Positions 19,601-26,963 of a DNA stretch of 64,000 nt are shown piece by piece. Position 1 is the stretch's first letter, and each line of letters begins with the position of its first letter. A program made the position numbers and the translations under genes. The notes under the pieces were generated by a model. The model saw only the letters and a program-made list of their open reading frames with translations. It was not told where the DNA came from and ran no database searches. The DNA is from Magnetospirillum sp. (lineage in GTDB: Bacteria > Pseudomonadota > Alphaproteobacteria > CACIAM-22H2), in NCBI GenBank assembly GCA_027532905.1, contig JAPZUA010000001.1:521565-585564 (forward strand), in the 5' to 3' direction.

Positions 19601-20613
19601 GCGTTGTCGCCGTCGGCGAGCGTCAAACGGTCGCTGCCCGCGCCCAGATTGAAGCTTTCGCCGCCCATATAGACGGTGCCGAGCGTGACGCTGTCGGCCC
19701 CCGTGCCGCCGATCAGCGTTTCGACGTTGGTGACCGTGAGCGTGTTCGCGAAATTGCCGAGCACCAGGCGGTCGGCCCCATCGCCGAGGTCGATCGAGCC
19801 GTTGGCGATGACGGCGGCAAGGGCAACCGTGTCGGCATTGACGCCGCCGACGATCGTTTCGACGTTAGCGGCCGTTACCGTGTTGGCGAAATCGCCGAGG
19901 ATAAGCGTGTCGCTGCCGCTGCCGAGATCGATGGTGGCCGTGCCGGAATAGGCGGTTGCGAGAGTCACATTGTCGGCCCCGCCGCCGCCGACGATCACCT
20001 CAATATTGGCGAGCGTCACCGTATTGGTGAAACCGCCGAGGATCAGGCGGTCGTTGCCGGCTCCCAGATCGATCGAACCGTCGACGATCGCAGCCCCGAG
20101 CACCACCGTGTCGATCGCCGTGCTGCCGGTGATCGTCTCGACGTTCGAGACCGTCACGCGGTTGCCGTTGCCGCCGAGCGCCAGCGCGTCGCTGCCGGCG
20201 CGCAGATCAACCGAAGCGCCGAGCATGCCGATGCCGAACGTGACCGTGTCGTTGCCGGCCGCGCCGACGATGGTTTCGACGTTCGTGACCGTCAGCGTGT
20301 TGTCGGCGTCCGACAGCACGAGCCGGTCGTTGCCAGTGCCCAGATCGATCGAGCCGCCGACAAGGGCGCTGTCGATCGTGACCGAGTCGGCACCCGAACC
20401 GCCGGTGATGGCCTCGACATTGGAAATGGTCAGGCGGCTGCCTGCGTTGCTCAAGATGATTGCGTCGAACCCGTCGCCCAGATCAACCGTGCCGCCGGTG
20501 AGCGCAGCCGTGAAGGTCACCGTGTCGTCGGCGGCGTCCCCAACCATGGTCCCCAGGCTCGAATAGCTGTAGCTGCCGCCGGTCGAGGGGAGCGTCACGA
20601 TGGATGTCGACAT
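13621..20613 (-). CDS. Giant secreted RTX-type beta-strand-repeat protein
   Basis: A 2330-aa protein, the largest here. Residues 1-64 are a cap with a partial repeat, and 65-2197 are 46 tandem repeats. Residues 2223-2257 hold four glycine-rich RTX nonapeptides, and the last ~70 residues form a tail ending DFIYG, typical of type I secretion substrates. No N-terminal signal peptide is seen. I see no cysteine in the mature sequence and very few lysines; the protein is Asp/Gly/Thr-rich. It probably forms a Ca2+-stabilised beta-solenoid at or outside the cell surface, possibly in adhesion. No type I exporter genes are in the window. The ATG at 20613 is chosen over a longer frame because an AAGGA site precedes it. 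Confidence 0.85.
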   Translation of the reverse strand: MSTSIVTLPSTGGSYSYSSLGTMVGDAADDTVTFTAALTGGTVDLGDGFDAIILSNAGSRLTISNVEAITGGSGADSVTIDSALVGGSIDLGTGNDRLVLSDADNTLTVTNVETIVGAAGNDTVTFGIGMLGASVDLRAGSDALALGGNGNRVTVSNVETITGSTAIDTVVLGAAIVDGSIDLGAGNDRLILGGFTNTVTLANIEVIVGGGGADNVTLATAYSGTATIDLGSGSDTLILGDFANTVTAANVETIVGGVNADTVALAAVIANGSIDLGDGADRLVLGNFANTLTVTNVETLIGGTGADSVTLGTVYMGGESFNLGAGSDRLTLADGDNAVTLANIETIIGAAGDDTVTLGAVMTGGLVDLRGGTDTLVLAAGTNRITVSNVEALIAGSSADTITLGTAFTDGTVDLGGGADRLILGNTANTLTVVNVETVVGGSAADSVTLASGYLAGERIDLQAGSDHLTLADTGNTVTAFNIESIMGGAGDDTVTLATAQSTGSIDLGGGSDRLVLGNFSNTLTVTNVETLVGGTGADSITFGMAYQSGETFNLGAGADRLVLDDGDNSLTLVNIETTIGGAGNDTVALGAVMTAGLVDLRGGSDQLTLANGNNRLTVSNVETLVAGTGNDTVTLGSVVSTGNIDLAGGNDRLILGNFANTVTLVNVETVVGGTGADDVTLQNAYAAGQTVDLSGGNDQLTLSDNANTLTIVNVESVVGGTANDTVSTGAAMGFGSIDLGDGTDRVVLGNFSNSLTITNVESIVGGTNTDNITLGTAYNGGQNFNLGAGNDRLVLADGENTITVVNIETVIGAAGDDTVTLGAGMTAGLIDLRSGSDTLILAAGGNRITVSNVETIVANSGADTITFGSAITSGQVDLGAGADRLILGNFANTVTAVNVETVVGGTVADDVTLANAFNAGQTVDLGSGSDKLTLADAANNMTALNVETVVGGTANDTVWLASAVAGGSVDLGDGTDRLVLGNFANALTVTNVESLVGGTNNDNVTLGTGYTAGETFNLAAGNDRLVLFDSGNTITAANIETIVGGYGYDTVTLASATTSGLIDLGDGSDALILSSGGNRLTVTNVETIVAGSGADTITLGSAIETGTVDLGVGSDRLILGNFNNTLTLVNVETVVGGTGADDVTLTAAITDGRTVDLGGGRDMLTLAGAANTLTILNVELVTGGTGNDTLALGTGIVDGSIDLGTGTDRLVLGNYANSLTVTNVEAIIGGTGNDSVTLGTGFVAGETFNLGSGSDRLVLADADNTVTVTNVETIVGQGGYDTVTMGTVLTNGLVDLGEGTDRLVLAAGDNRLTVANVENLVAGAGADTITLGSAVTSGQLDLGGGSDRLVLGDFTNTVTIVNIETVVGGSGDDTVSLVSGFASGQTFDFRGGNDQLLLADAANSITATNVETIVGGTGADTVTLGTAMTDGSIDLAAGNDRLVLGNYANSLTITNVETLVGGTGADNIVLGTAYSGNELFDLGNGSDQLALADGTNTIRVANIETIYGGSGDDAVTLTGAMTNGNIDLGFGNDRVTLVSGTNRLTLSNVETIVAGSGADTITLGSAITSGAIDLGAGSDRLILGNFDNSVTLVNVETVVGGSGNDNVTLSAAYNSGDPFDLGAGLNELTLANAANTITIRNIDTVTGGTAADTVTLATAITQGSIDLGAGSDRLVLGNFANTLTVTNVEALVGGTGSDNVTFGTSYTGGETFNLGNGSDTLTLADSGNRITVTNVEALAGGNGDDTVTLGSVMTNGAVHLGSGRDALILAAGNNSLTVGGVETLTGSTGTDTITLGTAITSGFFDLGSGYDRLSLGNFANTITVSNVETIVGGSFGDDITLGTTYITGDTFDLGAGGDKLTLADGGNTITLVNIETLVGGSGADTVVLGAAFQSGTVDLGVGNDRLVLGNFANTLTVLNVETLVGSSGADVVTFGTALVGATIDLAVGNDRVVLGDFVNTVTLFNVEALTGGASTDNVTLGTVFTGGETFDLGAGTDTLTLAAGGNTLTVANAESIYGSTGADSITLGASTLRSVVDMGAGYDSLTLGTGNNTVTIFNVETLVAGNGNDTLTLGDALVQGTIDLGGGADRLVLGDFDNTITVANIEIIVGGNGNDDVHLTTSYTAGQRIDLGNGNDRVTLSAGGNTVTLTSVETVIGNSGDDTVSLGTVVTSGTMDLGGSSDTLILANGTNTVTVANIEAIVGGSGADTVIVTGNLDVAILGGGGADQLYGSSGRDYLDGGNGNDYLSGGAGVDTFAASAGADTIADYTAGDKIDLSGFKDFNSLASVADVASDVSGGLLLSLATGASVTILGKSVADLSSMSGDFIYG
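13843..13947 (-). repeat. RTX nonapeptide block (four copies)
   Basis: Encodes residues about 2223-2257 of the giant protein: GGGGADQLY, GSSGRDYLD, GGNGNDYLS and GGAGVDTFA. These match the calcium-binding consensus GGxGxDxUx and support type I secretion with folding on Ca2+ outside the cell. Confidence 0.85.
14023..20421 (-). repeat. 46 tandem coding repeats of 138 or 141 bp in a 696-bp higher-order array
   Basis: Every repeat runs from one N-(V/I)-E motif to the next: NVExxVGG, then GADTVTLG, then a turn, then DLGxGxDRLxLG, then NTLTVT. I count 46 repeats: 29 of 46 residues and 17 of 47, which sums exactly to the 2133 residues between positions 65 and 2197. Types recur in a fixed order of five (types A to E, with C and E the 47-residue ones), giving 232 aa or 696 bp per block. 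In protein order the register holds from repeat 2 to repeat 40. Confidence 0.88.
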
Positions 20614-20875
20614 TTGCGGGCAATCCTTGAAATGGTGATCTGCTGCATCCCCCATCGCAAGCCCTGGACCATGTAACAAACAAATAAAATCAATAGGTTG
20701 GAATGTTTCAGCGGGCACTTTAGATGCCGACCGGCAGGAACAGACCGGCAGAATCTGCCGGGACCCGCCACGCCGTGACGGTAGACACCTTGCATTTGGC
20801 CGCGCATGATTGTTGCAAGGTCTTTCTCTACGACTCGTTTTTGCGACGCCGCGTTCTACCTTCGATGGGGTGCAA
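20614..20875. promoter_or_regulatory. Divergent intergenic region between the giant repeat gene and the TIGR02302 gene
   Basis: At 262 bp this is the longest gene-free stretch in the window. It holds an AT-rich patch at about 20671-20712, the likely promoter zone of the giant gene on the minus strand. A duplicated GACCGGCAG and a perfect inverted repeat are at 20745-20761. I could not fix a convincing -35/-10 pair. Confidence 0.4.
20745..20761. promoter_or_regulatory. Perfect 7-bp inverted repeat
   Basis: CCGGCAG, then AAT, then CTGCCGG. The left arm and its flank (GACCGGCAG) also occur as a direct repeat at about 20728. No T-run follows on either strand, so a regulator-binding site is more likely than a terminator. 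Confidence 0.4.
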
Positions 20876-23455
20876 ATGCCTCAAACGCCGCAAGTGCCGC
20901 CGACCGGTCCGGGCCTTCCCCGGGTCCCCGCTCTTTTGTGGCGTGCACGGCTCGCATTGGCCTGGGAAAAATTGTGGCCCGCTTTGTGGCCAACTTTTGC
21001 GGTCCTCACCCTCTTCATAGCCGTCGCCCTGTTCGATCTGCTGCCGCGGCTGCATTGGTTCGGCCACGGCGCTGCCTTGCTGCTGTTCGGTGCGGCCCTC
21101 GGCACAGCCTTGTGGCACGCGCGCGAGGCCTTCCGCCTGCCGGACCCAGCCGCCGCACGGCGGCGCGTGGAAACCGCGAGCGGCCTTGCCCATCGCCCGC
21201 TCGCCACGCTCGACGACCGTCTGCCGCCCGGCTCGAACGATGCGATGGCGCAGGCTTTGTGGGCCGCCCACCGCGCCCGCGTCGCACGCATGCTGGCCAG
21301 CCTGCGCGCCGGATGGCCGCATCCCGGCATGGCGATGCGCGATCCGCTGGCTCTGCGCGTCGTGTTGGGTTTGGTGCTGATCGTGGCGATTGCCGTTGGC
21401 GGCGACCGCGCCGGGCGGAATTTTGCGCGCGCTTTGTCGCCGGGCGTGGAAACGATCGCAGCGCTGCCCGGCACGCTCGACCTCTGGATCACACCGCCGG
21501 CCTATACGGGCCTGCCACCCGTGCTGCCGCGCCTTGAGGTCAACGAAATCGCAGTGCCCGTCGGCAGCCAGGTGATCGCCCAGGTCGCCGGCGGCAAGGG
21601 CCAGCCGCGGCTGGTCGTCGATACGACCGTGCAGGCTTTTGCTCCAATGGAAAATGCGGCCCTTACAGCGACTACCCCGGCCGGGCCCGCAAGCCTGCAG
21701 GCTTGGCGCGTCGCCGCCGACCTCAAAGAGGGCCAGCGCCTGACGATCGAACAGGGCAACGGCACGCTTGCCTCGTGGGCGCTGCGTTTGATCCCCGATG
21801 CGCCGCCGACAGTCGAGTTCGTTGCCCCGCCGCAGCGCAATCCGCGCGCGGCCGTGCGCATGGAATATCGCGCGCGCGACGATTACGGCCTATCGGGCGT
21901 GGTCGCCGAAATCCGCCGCCCGGCCGATGCAAAGCCTGGCCCGGGTGCGCCCATCGATCTTGCCTTGCCGCTCTCGGCCCTGCGCGCCAAAGACAGCACG
22001 GCTATCAGCCTGCACGATCTCACGAGCCACCCCTGGGCCGGCCTCGACGTGCGCGTGACCTTGCGTGCGTCGGACGAAACCGGCCAATCGGGCGTGTCCG
22101 AAACGCTCGACTGGGTGCTGCCCGAGCGGCTGTTCGAACATCCGGTGGCGCGCGCCGTGATCGAGCAGCGCAAATTGCTGATCGGCAATCCGGAACTTCG
22201 CACCGGCGTTGCCCGCGCCCTCGCCGCCATCGGCCTCAACCCCGCCCAATATGCCGACGACCAGACCGTATTCTTGAGCCTGCGTATCGCCTCGCTGCGC
22301 TTGCTGCGCGCCGATCCCGCCAACCTGGGCGACGTGCTCGAAGACGTGCAAGGGTTGATGTGGGAAACGGCCTTGCGCATCGAAGACGGCCGCCAATCCG
22401 GCACTGAGCGCGAATTGCGCGCGCTCATGGAAAGGCTGCAGGAAGCGCTCGCCAAAAACGCGCCCGACGCCGAAATCGAGCAGCTGATGCGCGAATTGCA
22501 GGCGGCGATCGACCGGCATCTGCGCGCCATGCTCGAGCAGGCCCTGCGCAACCCCGACCAAAGCCGCCAGCCGCCGGATCGCAACGCCCAGCGCATGGAG
22601 CGCCAGGATCTGCAGAAGCTGCTCGACCAAGCACGCCAGCTCGCGCGCACGGGGGCGCGCGACGCGGCCCGCGATCTGCTGTCGCGGCTCCAGCAGATGC
22701 TCGAAAATCTGCGCGTGCAGCAGGCCCAGCGCGAAGGCAATCAGGACGGCCAGCCCGGCGATGGCCAGGCGCAGGAAATGATGAAAAGCCTGCAGGAGAT
22801 GATGCGCCGCCAGCAGAGCCTGATCGACCGCACTTTCCGCCGTTCGCAGCAGAACCGGCCCGGCCAGTTTCGTCCCGGCCAGCAGGGCCAGCAAGGGCAG
22901 CAGGGTCAACAAGGCCAGCAGGGTCAACAGGGCCAGCAAGGCGAGGGCGAAGGGGACGGCGAAGGCGATGCCGCAGAGCAAGAAGCGCTGCGCGGCGCCC
23001 TTGCCGATCTCATGGGCCAGCTCGGCGACATGATGGGCCAGGTGCCCGACGGGTTCGGGCGCGCCGAACGTTCGATGCGTGACGCGCAAGGCCAATTGCA
23101 GCGTGGGGCCCCCTCGCGCGCACTCCGCCCGCAGATGGAAGCGCTCGACCAGATGCGCTCGGCCGCGCGCGACGCCATGCGCCAGATGATGGAACGGTTC
23201 GGCCAGGCCGAGGGCGAAGGTGCGGGCGACGACGCCTTCAACCAGCAACAGGCCGACGACCGCGATCCGCTGGGCCGCGGCCCCGACGGCAACAATGGCA
23301 CCTTGTCGGACAGCTACCAGCGTGTTCCCCAGGTCGGCGAAGGCCAGCTGTTGCGCTCGCAGGAAATTCTCGACGAGCTGATCCGGCGCCTGGGCGAACG
23401 CAGCCGCCCGACGGTCGAGCGCGACTATCTCGAACGCCTGCTGCGCCGCTTCTAG
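20876..23455 (+). CDS. TIGR02302/DUF4175-family membrane protein
   Basis: An 859-aa protein of the TIGR02302 (DUF4175) family, largely confined to alphaproteobacteria and of unknown function. Two membrane helices lie near residues 35-80 and a third near 160-180. A large extracytoplasmic region follows, then a long helical segment with heptad-like patterns (about 500-660) and a glutamine-rich tract of seven GQQ triplets. The ATG at 20876 has GGGG 5 nt upstream and is preferred over a longer frame. The LysE gene follows by 7 nt, suggesting an operon. Confidence 0.85.
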   Translation: MPQTPQVPPTGPGLPRVPALLWRARLALAWEKLWPALWPTFAVLTLFIAVALFDLLPRLHWFGHGAALLLFGAALGTALWHAREAFRLPDPAAARRRVETASGLAHRPLATLDDRLPPGSNDAMAQALWAAHRARVARMLASLRAGWPHPGMAMRDPLALRVVLGLVLIVAIAVGGDRAGRNFARALSPGVETIAALPGTLDLWITPPAYTGLPPVLPRLEVNEIAVPVGSQVIAQVAGGKGQPRLVVDTTVQAFAPMENAALTATTPAGPASLQAWRVAADLKEGQRLTIEQGNGTLASWALRLIPDAPPTVEFVAPPQRNPRAAVRMEYRARDDYGLSGVVAEIRRPADAKPGPGAPIDLALPLSALRAKDSTAISLHDLTSHPWAGLDVRVTLRASDETGQSGVSETLDWVLPERLFEHPVARAVIEQRKLLIGNPELRTGVARALAAIGLNPAQYADDQTVFLSLRIASLRLLRADPANLGDVLEDVQGLMWETALRIEDGRQSGTERELRALMERLQEALAKNAPDAEIEQLMRELQAAIDRHLRAMLEQALRNPDQSRQPPDRNAQRMERQDLQKLLDQARQLARTGARDAARDLLSRLQQMLENLRVQQAQREGNQDGQPGDGQAQEMMKSLQEMMRRQQSLIDRTFRRSQQNRPGQFRPGQQGQQGQQGQQGQQGQQGQQGEGEGDGEGDAAEQEALRGALADLMGQLGDMMGQVPDGFGRAERSMRDAQGQLQRGAPSRALRPQMEALDQMRSAARDAMRQMMERFGQAEGEGAGDDAFNQQQADDRDPLGRGPDGNNGTLSDSYQRVPQVGEGQLLRSQEILDELIRRLGERSRPTVERDYLERLLRRF
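22877..22942 (+). repeat. GGN-CAR-CAR low-complexity tract
   Basis: Encodes seven consecutive Gly-Gln-Gln triplets followed by an acidic GEGEGD stretch inside the TIGR02302 gene. Third-base differences between triplets show some age, but the tract is a likely site of copy-number variation. Confidence 0.8.
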
Positions 23456-23462
23456 CGCCGCG

Positions 23463-24095
23463 ATGTTCGACCTCGGCAATCTGCTGCTGTTTCTCGCCGC
23501 AGCCCTCGTGATCGCGATCACGCCGGGACCCGGCATCTTCTACGTTGCCGCGCGCAGCCTTGCCGGCGGCCGACGCGACGGGCTTGCCTCGAGCTTCGGC
23601 ACCGGCCTTGGCGGGCTTGCGCATGTCGCCGCAGGTGCTGTCGGCGTTTCGGCGCTGATGCTCGCAAGTGCGCAAGCCTTCACGCTGCTCAAAATCGCCG
23701 GTGCGATCTATCTCGTGTGGCTCGGCGTCCAAACTTGGCGCCAGGCGGGCGAACCTTTGACCGCCCCCGACGGTACTGCCGCCGGAACCGCACGCGCCTT
23801 TCGCGACGGCATCGTCGTGGAGATTTTCAATCCCAAGACGGCGGCCTTTTTCCTCGCCTTCCTGCCGCAATTCGTCGATCCGCAGGCAGGTTCGGTCGCC
23901 CTTCAATTCATTGTGCTGGGCACGATTTCGGTGGCGCTCAATACGGGCGCCGACGTCGTCGTGGCGTTTACGGCATCGCACGCGCGCGACGGCCTTGCGC
24001 GCTATCCCGTCGCCATCCGCCGCATTCGCCGTGCTGCGGGTGCGTCGATCGCGGCCCTGGGGCTTGCCCTCGCTTTCGCGCGTAAGCCCGGCTGA
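23463..24095 (+). CDS. LysE-family amino-acid exporter
   Basis: A 210-aa inner-membrane translocator with about six helices. The family hallmark ITPGPGIFYV is at residues 19-28, followed by RDGLASSFGTGLGGL and, after a hydrophobic stretch, the LKIAGAIYLVWLG segment. RhtB/LysE proteins export amino acids or related metabolites; the substrate here cannot be deduced. The start at 23463 lies 7 nt after the TIGR02302 gene. It converges on fliG with 4 nt between stops. Confidence 0.93.
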   Translation: MFDLGNLLLFLAAALVIAITPGPGIFYVAARSLAGGRRDGLASSFGTGLGGLAHVAAGAVGVSALMLASAQAFTLLKIAGAIYLVWLGVQTWRQAGEPLTAPDGTAAGTARAFRDGIVVEIFNPKTAAFFLAFLPQFVDPQAGSVALQFIVLGTISVALNTGADVVVAFTASHARDGLARYPVAIRRIRRAAGASIAALGLALAFARKPG

Positions 24096-24099
24096 GCTT

Positions 24100-25125
24100 T
24101 CAGAAAATCATATCGTCGTCGCCGCCGCCGCGCCCGCTCAGCACGATTTCGTTGCGCGACGCGAGATCCTTGGCGAGATCGATGATGGCGCGCTGCGCCT
24201 CGCCCACCTCTTTCACGCGCACGGGGCCCAACGCCGCCATGTCGTCGTGCAGCAGCGTGGCCGCACGCTCGGACATGTTGGCGAGGAAAATGTCGCGCAC
24301 CTCTTCGGGCGCACCCTTGAGCGCCAGGGCCAAGCGCCGCTTGTCGATCGCACGCAGCAGCGTCTGCACGCCCGCCGGTGCGAGCCGCGCCAGATCTTCG
24401 AACTTGAACATGCTGTCGCGCACTTTGTCGGCGATTTCGGGGACGCGCTCTTCGAGGGCCCCCATGAAGCGCCGCTCGGTCGCCGTTTCGAGTTCGTTGA
24501 AAATCTCGGCGACCGCCTCGTGGCTGTTTTTGCGCGGCGCTTTGGCGACGTTGCTCATGAATTCGTTGCGCAAGATCGCCTCGATCTCGTCGAGCACGTC
24601 CTTGGGCACCGTGTCGAGACGCAGCATGCGCGTGACGACTTCCATCGCGAAATTGTCGTTGAGCTGCGAGAGCACTTTGGCGGCATAGGCCGGCGTAACC
24701 TTCGACAGCACGACGGCGGCGGTCTGCGGATATTCGTTTTTGAGGTAGGCCGCCAGCATCTGCTCGGGCACGTAGGCGAGCTTGTCCCAGATTGTGCGGC
24801 CGCGGGGCCCGCGAATGTCGTCGAGGATGCCGCCCGCACGCTTGCCGAGCGCTTTGCCCAAAAAGCGCTCGGTGCCTTCCATGGTCCCGGCGAGACCGGA
24901 CGCCTGGCCCATCTGGGCCGCAAAATCGCCGATCAACTGCTCGATGACCTGGGCGCTGACCGCCCCCAAACCCGCCATGACGAGGGAGAGTTCCTTGATC
25001 TCCTCGTCGTCCATCATCGCGAAGATTTTGGTCGCACTTTCCTCGCCGACGGCCAAAAGCAGGATGGCCGCCTTTTCCGAGCCGGTCAAAGTCCGGTAGT
25101 CGTCGACGGTGCGCGATGAAGCCAT
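24100..25125 (-). CDS. fliG: Flagellar motor switch protein FliG
   Basis: A 341-aa C-ring protein that couples stator torque to rotor rotation and switching. It has the three FliG regions: an N-terminal FliF-binding domain (LTGSEKAAILLLAVGEE at 14-30), a middle domain with EYPQTAAVVLS (usual form EHPQ) and the C-terminal torque domain (MFKFEDLARL, then DKRRLALALKGA). A GAGGAT site precedes the ATG. No other flagellar gene is in the window, so it stands apart from any fli cluster, unlike the usual fliF-fliG-fliH arrangement. Confidence 0.96.
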   Translation of the reverse strand: MASSRTVDDYRTLTGSEKAAILLLAVGEESATKIFAMMDDEEIKELSLVMAGLGAVSAQVIEQLIGDFAAQMGQASGLAGTMEGTERFLGKALGKRAGGILDDIRGPRGRTIWDKLAYVPEQMLAAYLKNEYPQTAAVVLSKVTPAYAAKVLSQLNDNFAMEVVTRMLRLDTVPKDVLDEIEAILRNEFMSNVAKAPRKNSHEAVAEIFNELETATERRFMGALEERVPEIADKVRDSMFKFEDLARLAPAGVQTLLRAIDKRRLALALKGAPEEVRDIFLANMSERAATLLHDDMAALGPVRVKEVGEAQRAIIDLAKDLASRNEIVLSGRGGGDDDMIF

Positions 25126-25275
25126 AAGATCCTCAGTTTACGCCGATTCGTCCGCTTGGCAAAACGAGCGGCCGAAACCAGGCCTCGAATATCTTGCAAT
25201 CCGCCGCAGTTCCCCTAAATGGAGGGTCGAACCGGCAGACGCAGAAAAAACGGGTTCTCCAGGGCAGCAGCGGCA

Positions 25276-26220
25276 ATGATCGAGATTCAGGGCCTGAAGA
25301 AATATTTCGGCCATATTCGCGCGGTCGACGACGTGTCGTTTTCGGTCGCGCGCGGCGAAGTGCTGGGCTTTTTGGGCCCCAACGGGGCCGGCAAATCGAC
25401 GACCATGAAAATGGCGACGGGTTTCCTCGCGCCCACGGCCGGGACCGCGCGCATTTGCGGCTTCGACGTGCAGACCGACCCTGTGGCCGCCAAGCGCAAA
25501 ATGGGCTATCTGCCCGAAGGGGCACCCGCCTATCCCGACATGACGGCGGCCGCCTTCCTCGAATTCATCGCCGCCATCCGCGGCTTCGACGGCGCCGAAC
25601 GCTCCAAGCGCGTGGCAGCGGCGGTAGAACGCACGCAGCTAGCGGGCATCCTCAATCAGTCTATCGACACGCTCTCGAAAGGCTTCAAGCGGCGCGTGGG
25701 CCTTGCCCAAGCGCTCTTGCACGACCCCGACGTGCTGATCCTGGACGAGCCCACCGACGGGCTCGATCCCAACCAGAAGCACGAGGTGCGCAACCTCATC
25801 CGCAGCATGGCGGCCGACAAGGCGATCGTGATCTCGACGCATATCCTGGAAGAGGTCGATGCGATCTGCACGCGCGCGATCATCATCGCCAAAGGCCGCG
25901 TGCTGGCCGACGGCACGCCCGAAGCGCTCGAAAAGCGCTCGCGCTGGCACTACGCAGTGTCGTTTGTGACCGATGCCTCGGCAATCGACGCGTTGCAGGC
26001 AGCGCTCGGCGCGCATGCGGGCGTGGGCGGTTTCGAACGTATCGCGGGCGAAGACGGGTTGGCGATGCTGACCGCCTTCCCGCGCGCGGGCATGCCCATG
26101 CTTGCCGAGCTCGGCGCCATTGCGCGCGCCAGCGGCATTCGCATCGACGAAATCCGCGAAGAACGCGGCCGCCTCGACGAGGTATTCCGCACCATCACCA
26201 CCACCGCCCGAGCAGCCTGA
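25276..26220 (+). CDS. ABC-2 type transporter ATPase, GldA-like
   Basis: A 314-aa ATPase. Walker A is GPNGAGKST (34-42) and Walker B LILDEPTDGLDP (154-165). The signature is the variant LSKGFK (133-138), usual in ABC-2/CcmA-type ATPases in place of LSGGQ. A C-terminal extension of about 90 residues follows the nucleotide domain. The ATG at 25276 is chosen because homologues start at MIEIQGLKK. It opens a four-gene module with the permease (4 nt gap), the GldG-like protein and the DUF4340 protein. The set resembles gldA-gldF-gldG of Bacteroidetes, but in proteobacteria the substrate is unknown. Confidence 0.93.
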   Translation: MIEIQGLKKYFGHIRAVDDVSFSVARGEVLGFLGPNGAGKSTTMKMATGFLAPTAGTARICGFDVQTDPVAAKRKMGYLPEGAPAYPDMTAAAFLEFIAAIRGFDGAERSKRVAAAVERTQLAGILNQSIDTLSKGFKRRVGLAQALLHDPDVLILDEPTDGLDPNQKHEVRNLIRSMAADKAIVISTHILEEVDAICTRAIIIAKGRVLADGTPEALEKRSRWHYAVSFVTDASAIDALQAALGAHAGVGGFERIAGEDGLAMLTAFPRAGMPMLAELGAIARASGIRIDEIREERGRLDEVFRTITTTARAA

Positions 26221-26224
26221 CGCC

Positions 26225-26959
26225 ATGCGCAATATCTGGTTCATCTTCAAGCGCGAACTCGGCGGCTATTTCGCCACCCCGGTCGCCTACGTGTTTCTGG
26301 TCATCTTCCTGGTGATGGCCAGCGTCTTCACCTTCTATCTCGGCAATTTCTTCGAGCGCGGCCAGGCCGATCTGCAGGCCTTCTTCTCGTTCCATCCGTG
26401 GCTCTATCTGTTCTTGATTCCGGCCATCGCGATGCGGCTGTGGTCGGAAGAGCGCCGCTCAGGTACGATCGAGCTCTTCTTGACGCTGCCGATCACCGTG
26501 GGCCAAGCAGTCGTCGGCAAGTTCCTCGCGGCCTGGGCCTTCGTGGTGCTGGCCCTCGCCCTCACCTTCCCGATCTGGATCACGGTCAACCGGCTCGGCG
26601 ATCCCGACAACGGCATTGTGCTCGCAAGCTATGTAGGCTCCGCCATGATGAGTGCGGGCTATCTCGCCATCGGCTCGGCGATTTCGGCGACGACCAAGAG
26701 CCAGGTCGTGGCGTTCGTGATCTCGGCGGCCGTGTGCTTCGTGTTCACGGTTGCGGGCACGCCGCTCGTGCTGTCGTTTTTCTCGGGCTGGGCGCCGGGT
26801 GCGCTCGTGGACGCAATCGCGGGCTTCAGCTTCCTCACCCATTTCAACGCGATCTCGCGCGGCGTGATCGACCTGCGCGACGTCGTTTATTTCGTCTCGC
26901 TCGTCGCGGCGTGCCTATTCGTCAATGCCGCGATCGTCGAACTGAAAAAGGCGGGTTGA
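26225..26959 (+). CDS. ABC-2 type permease, GldF-like
   Basis: A 244-aa membrane subunit with six predicted helices, the permease of the preceding ATPase. The N-terminus MRNIWFIFKRELGGYFATPVA matches the ABC-2/GldF pattern of a short cytosolic helix before the first span, and RLWSEERRSGTIELFLTLP is a conserved cytosolic loop. The ATG at 26225 lies 4 nt after the ATPase stop. The GldG-like gene begins 4 nt after its own stop. Confidence 0.93.
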   Translation: MRNIWFIFKRELGGYFATPVAYVFLVIFLVMASVFTFYLGNFFERGQADLQAFFSFHPWLYLFLIPAIAMRLWSEERRSGTIELFLTLPITVGQAVVGKFLAAWAFVVLALALTFPIWITVNRLGDPDNGIVLASYVGSAMMSAGYLAIGSAISATTKSQVVAFVISAAVCFVFTVAGTPLVLSFFSGWAPGALVDAIAGFSFLTHFNAISRGVIDLRDVVYFVSLVAACLFVNAAIVELKKAG

Positions 26960-26963
26960 TCCG

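Noticed and set aside
14023-20421. Repeats considered as a CRISPR array or non-coding satellite
   Set aside because: Repeat units are 138 or 141 bp, have no unique spacers, keep one reading frame throughout and encode RTX-like protein motifs.
14257-20676. Long plus-strand frames opposite the giant gene
   Set aside because: They arise because the repeat period is a multiple of three, so any stop-free antisense frame is propagated; the products lack secretion or folding motifs.
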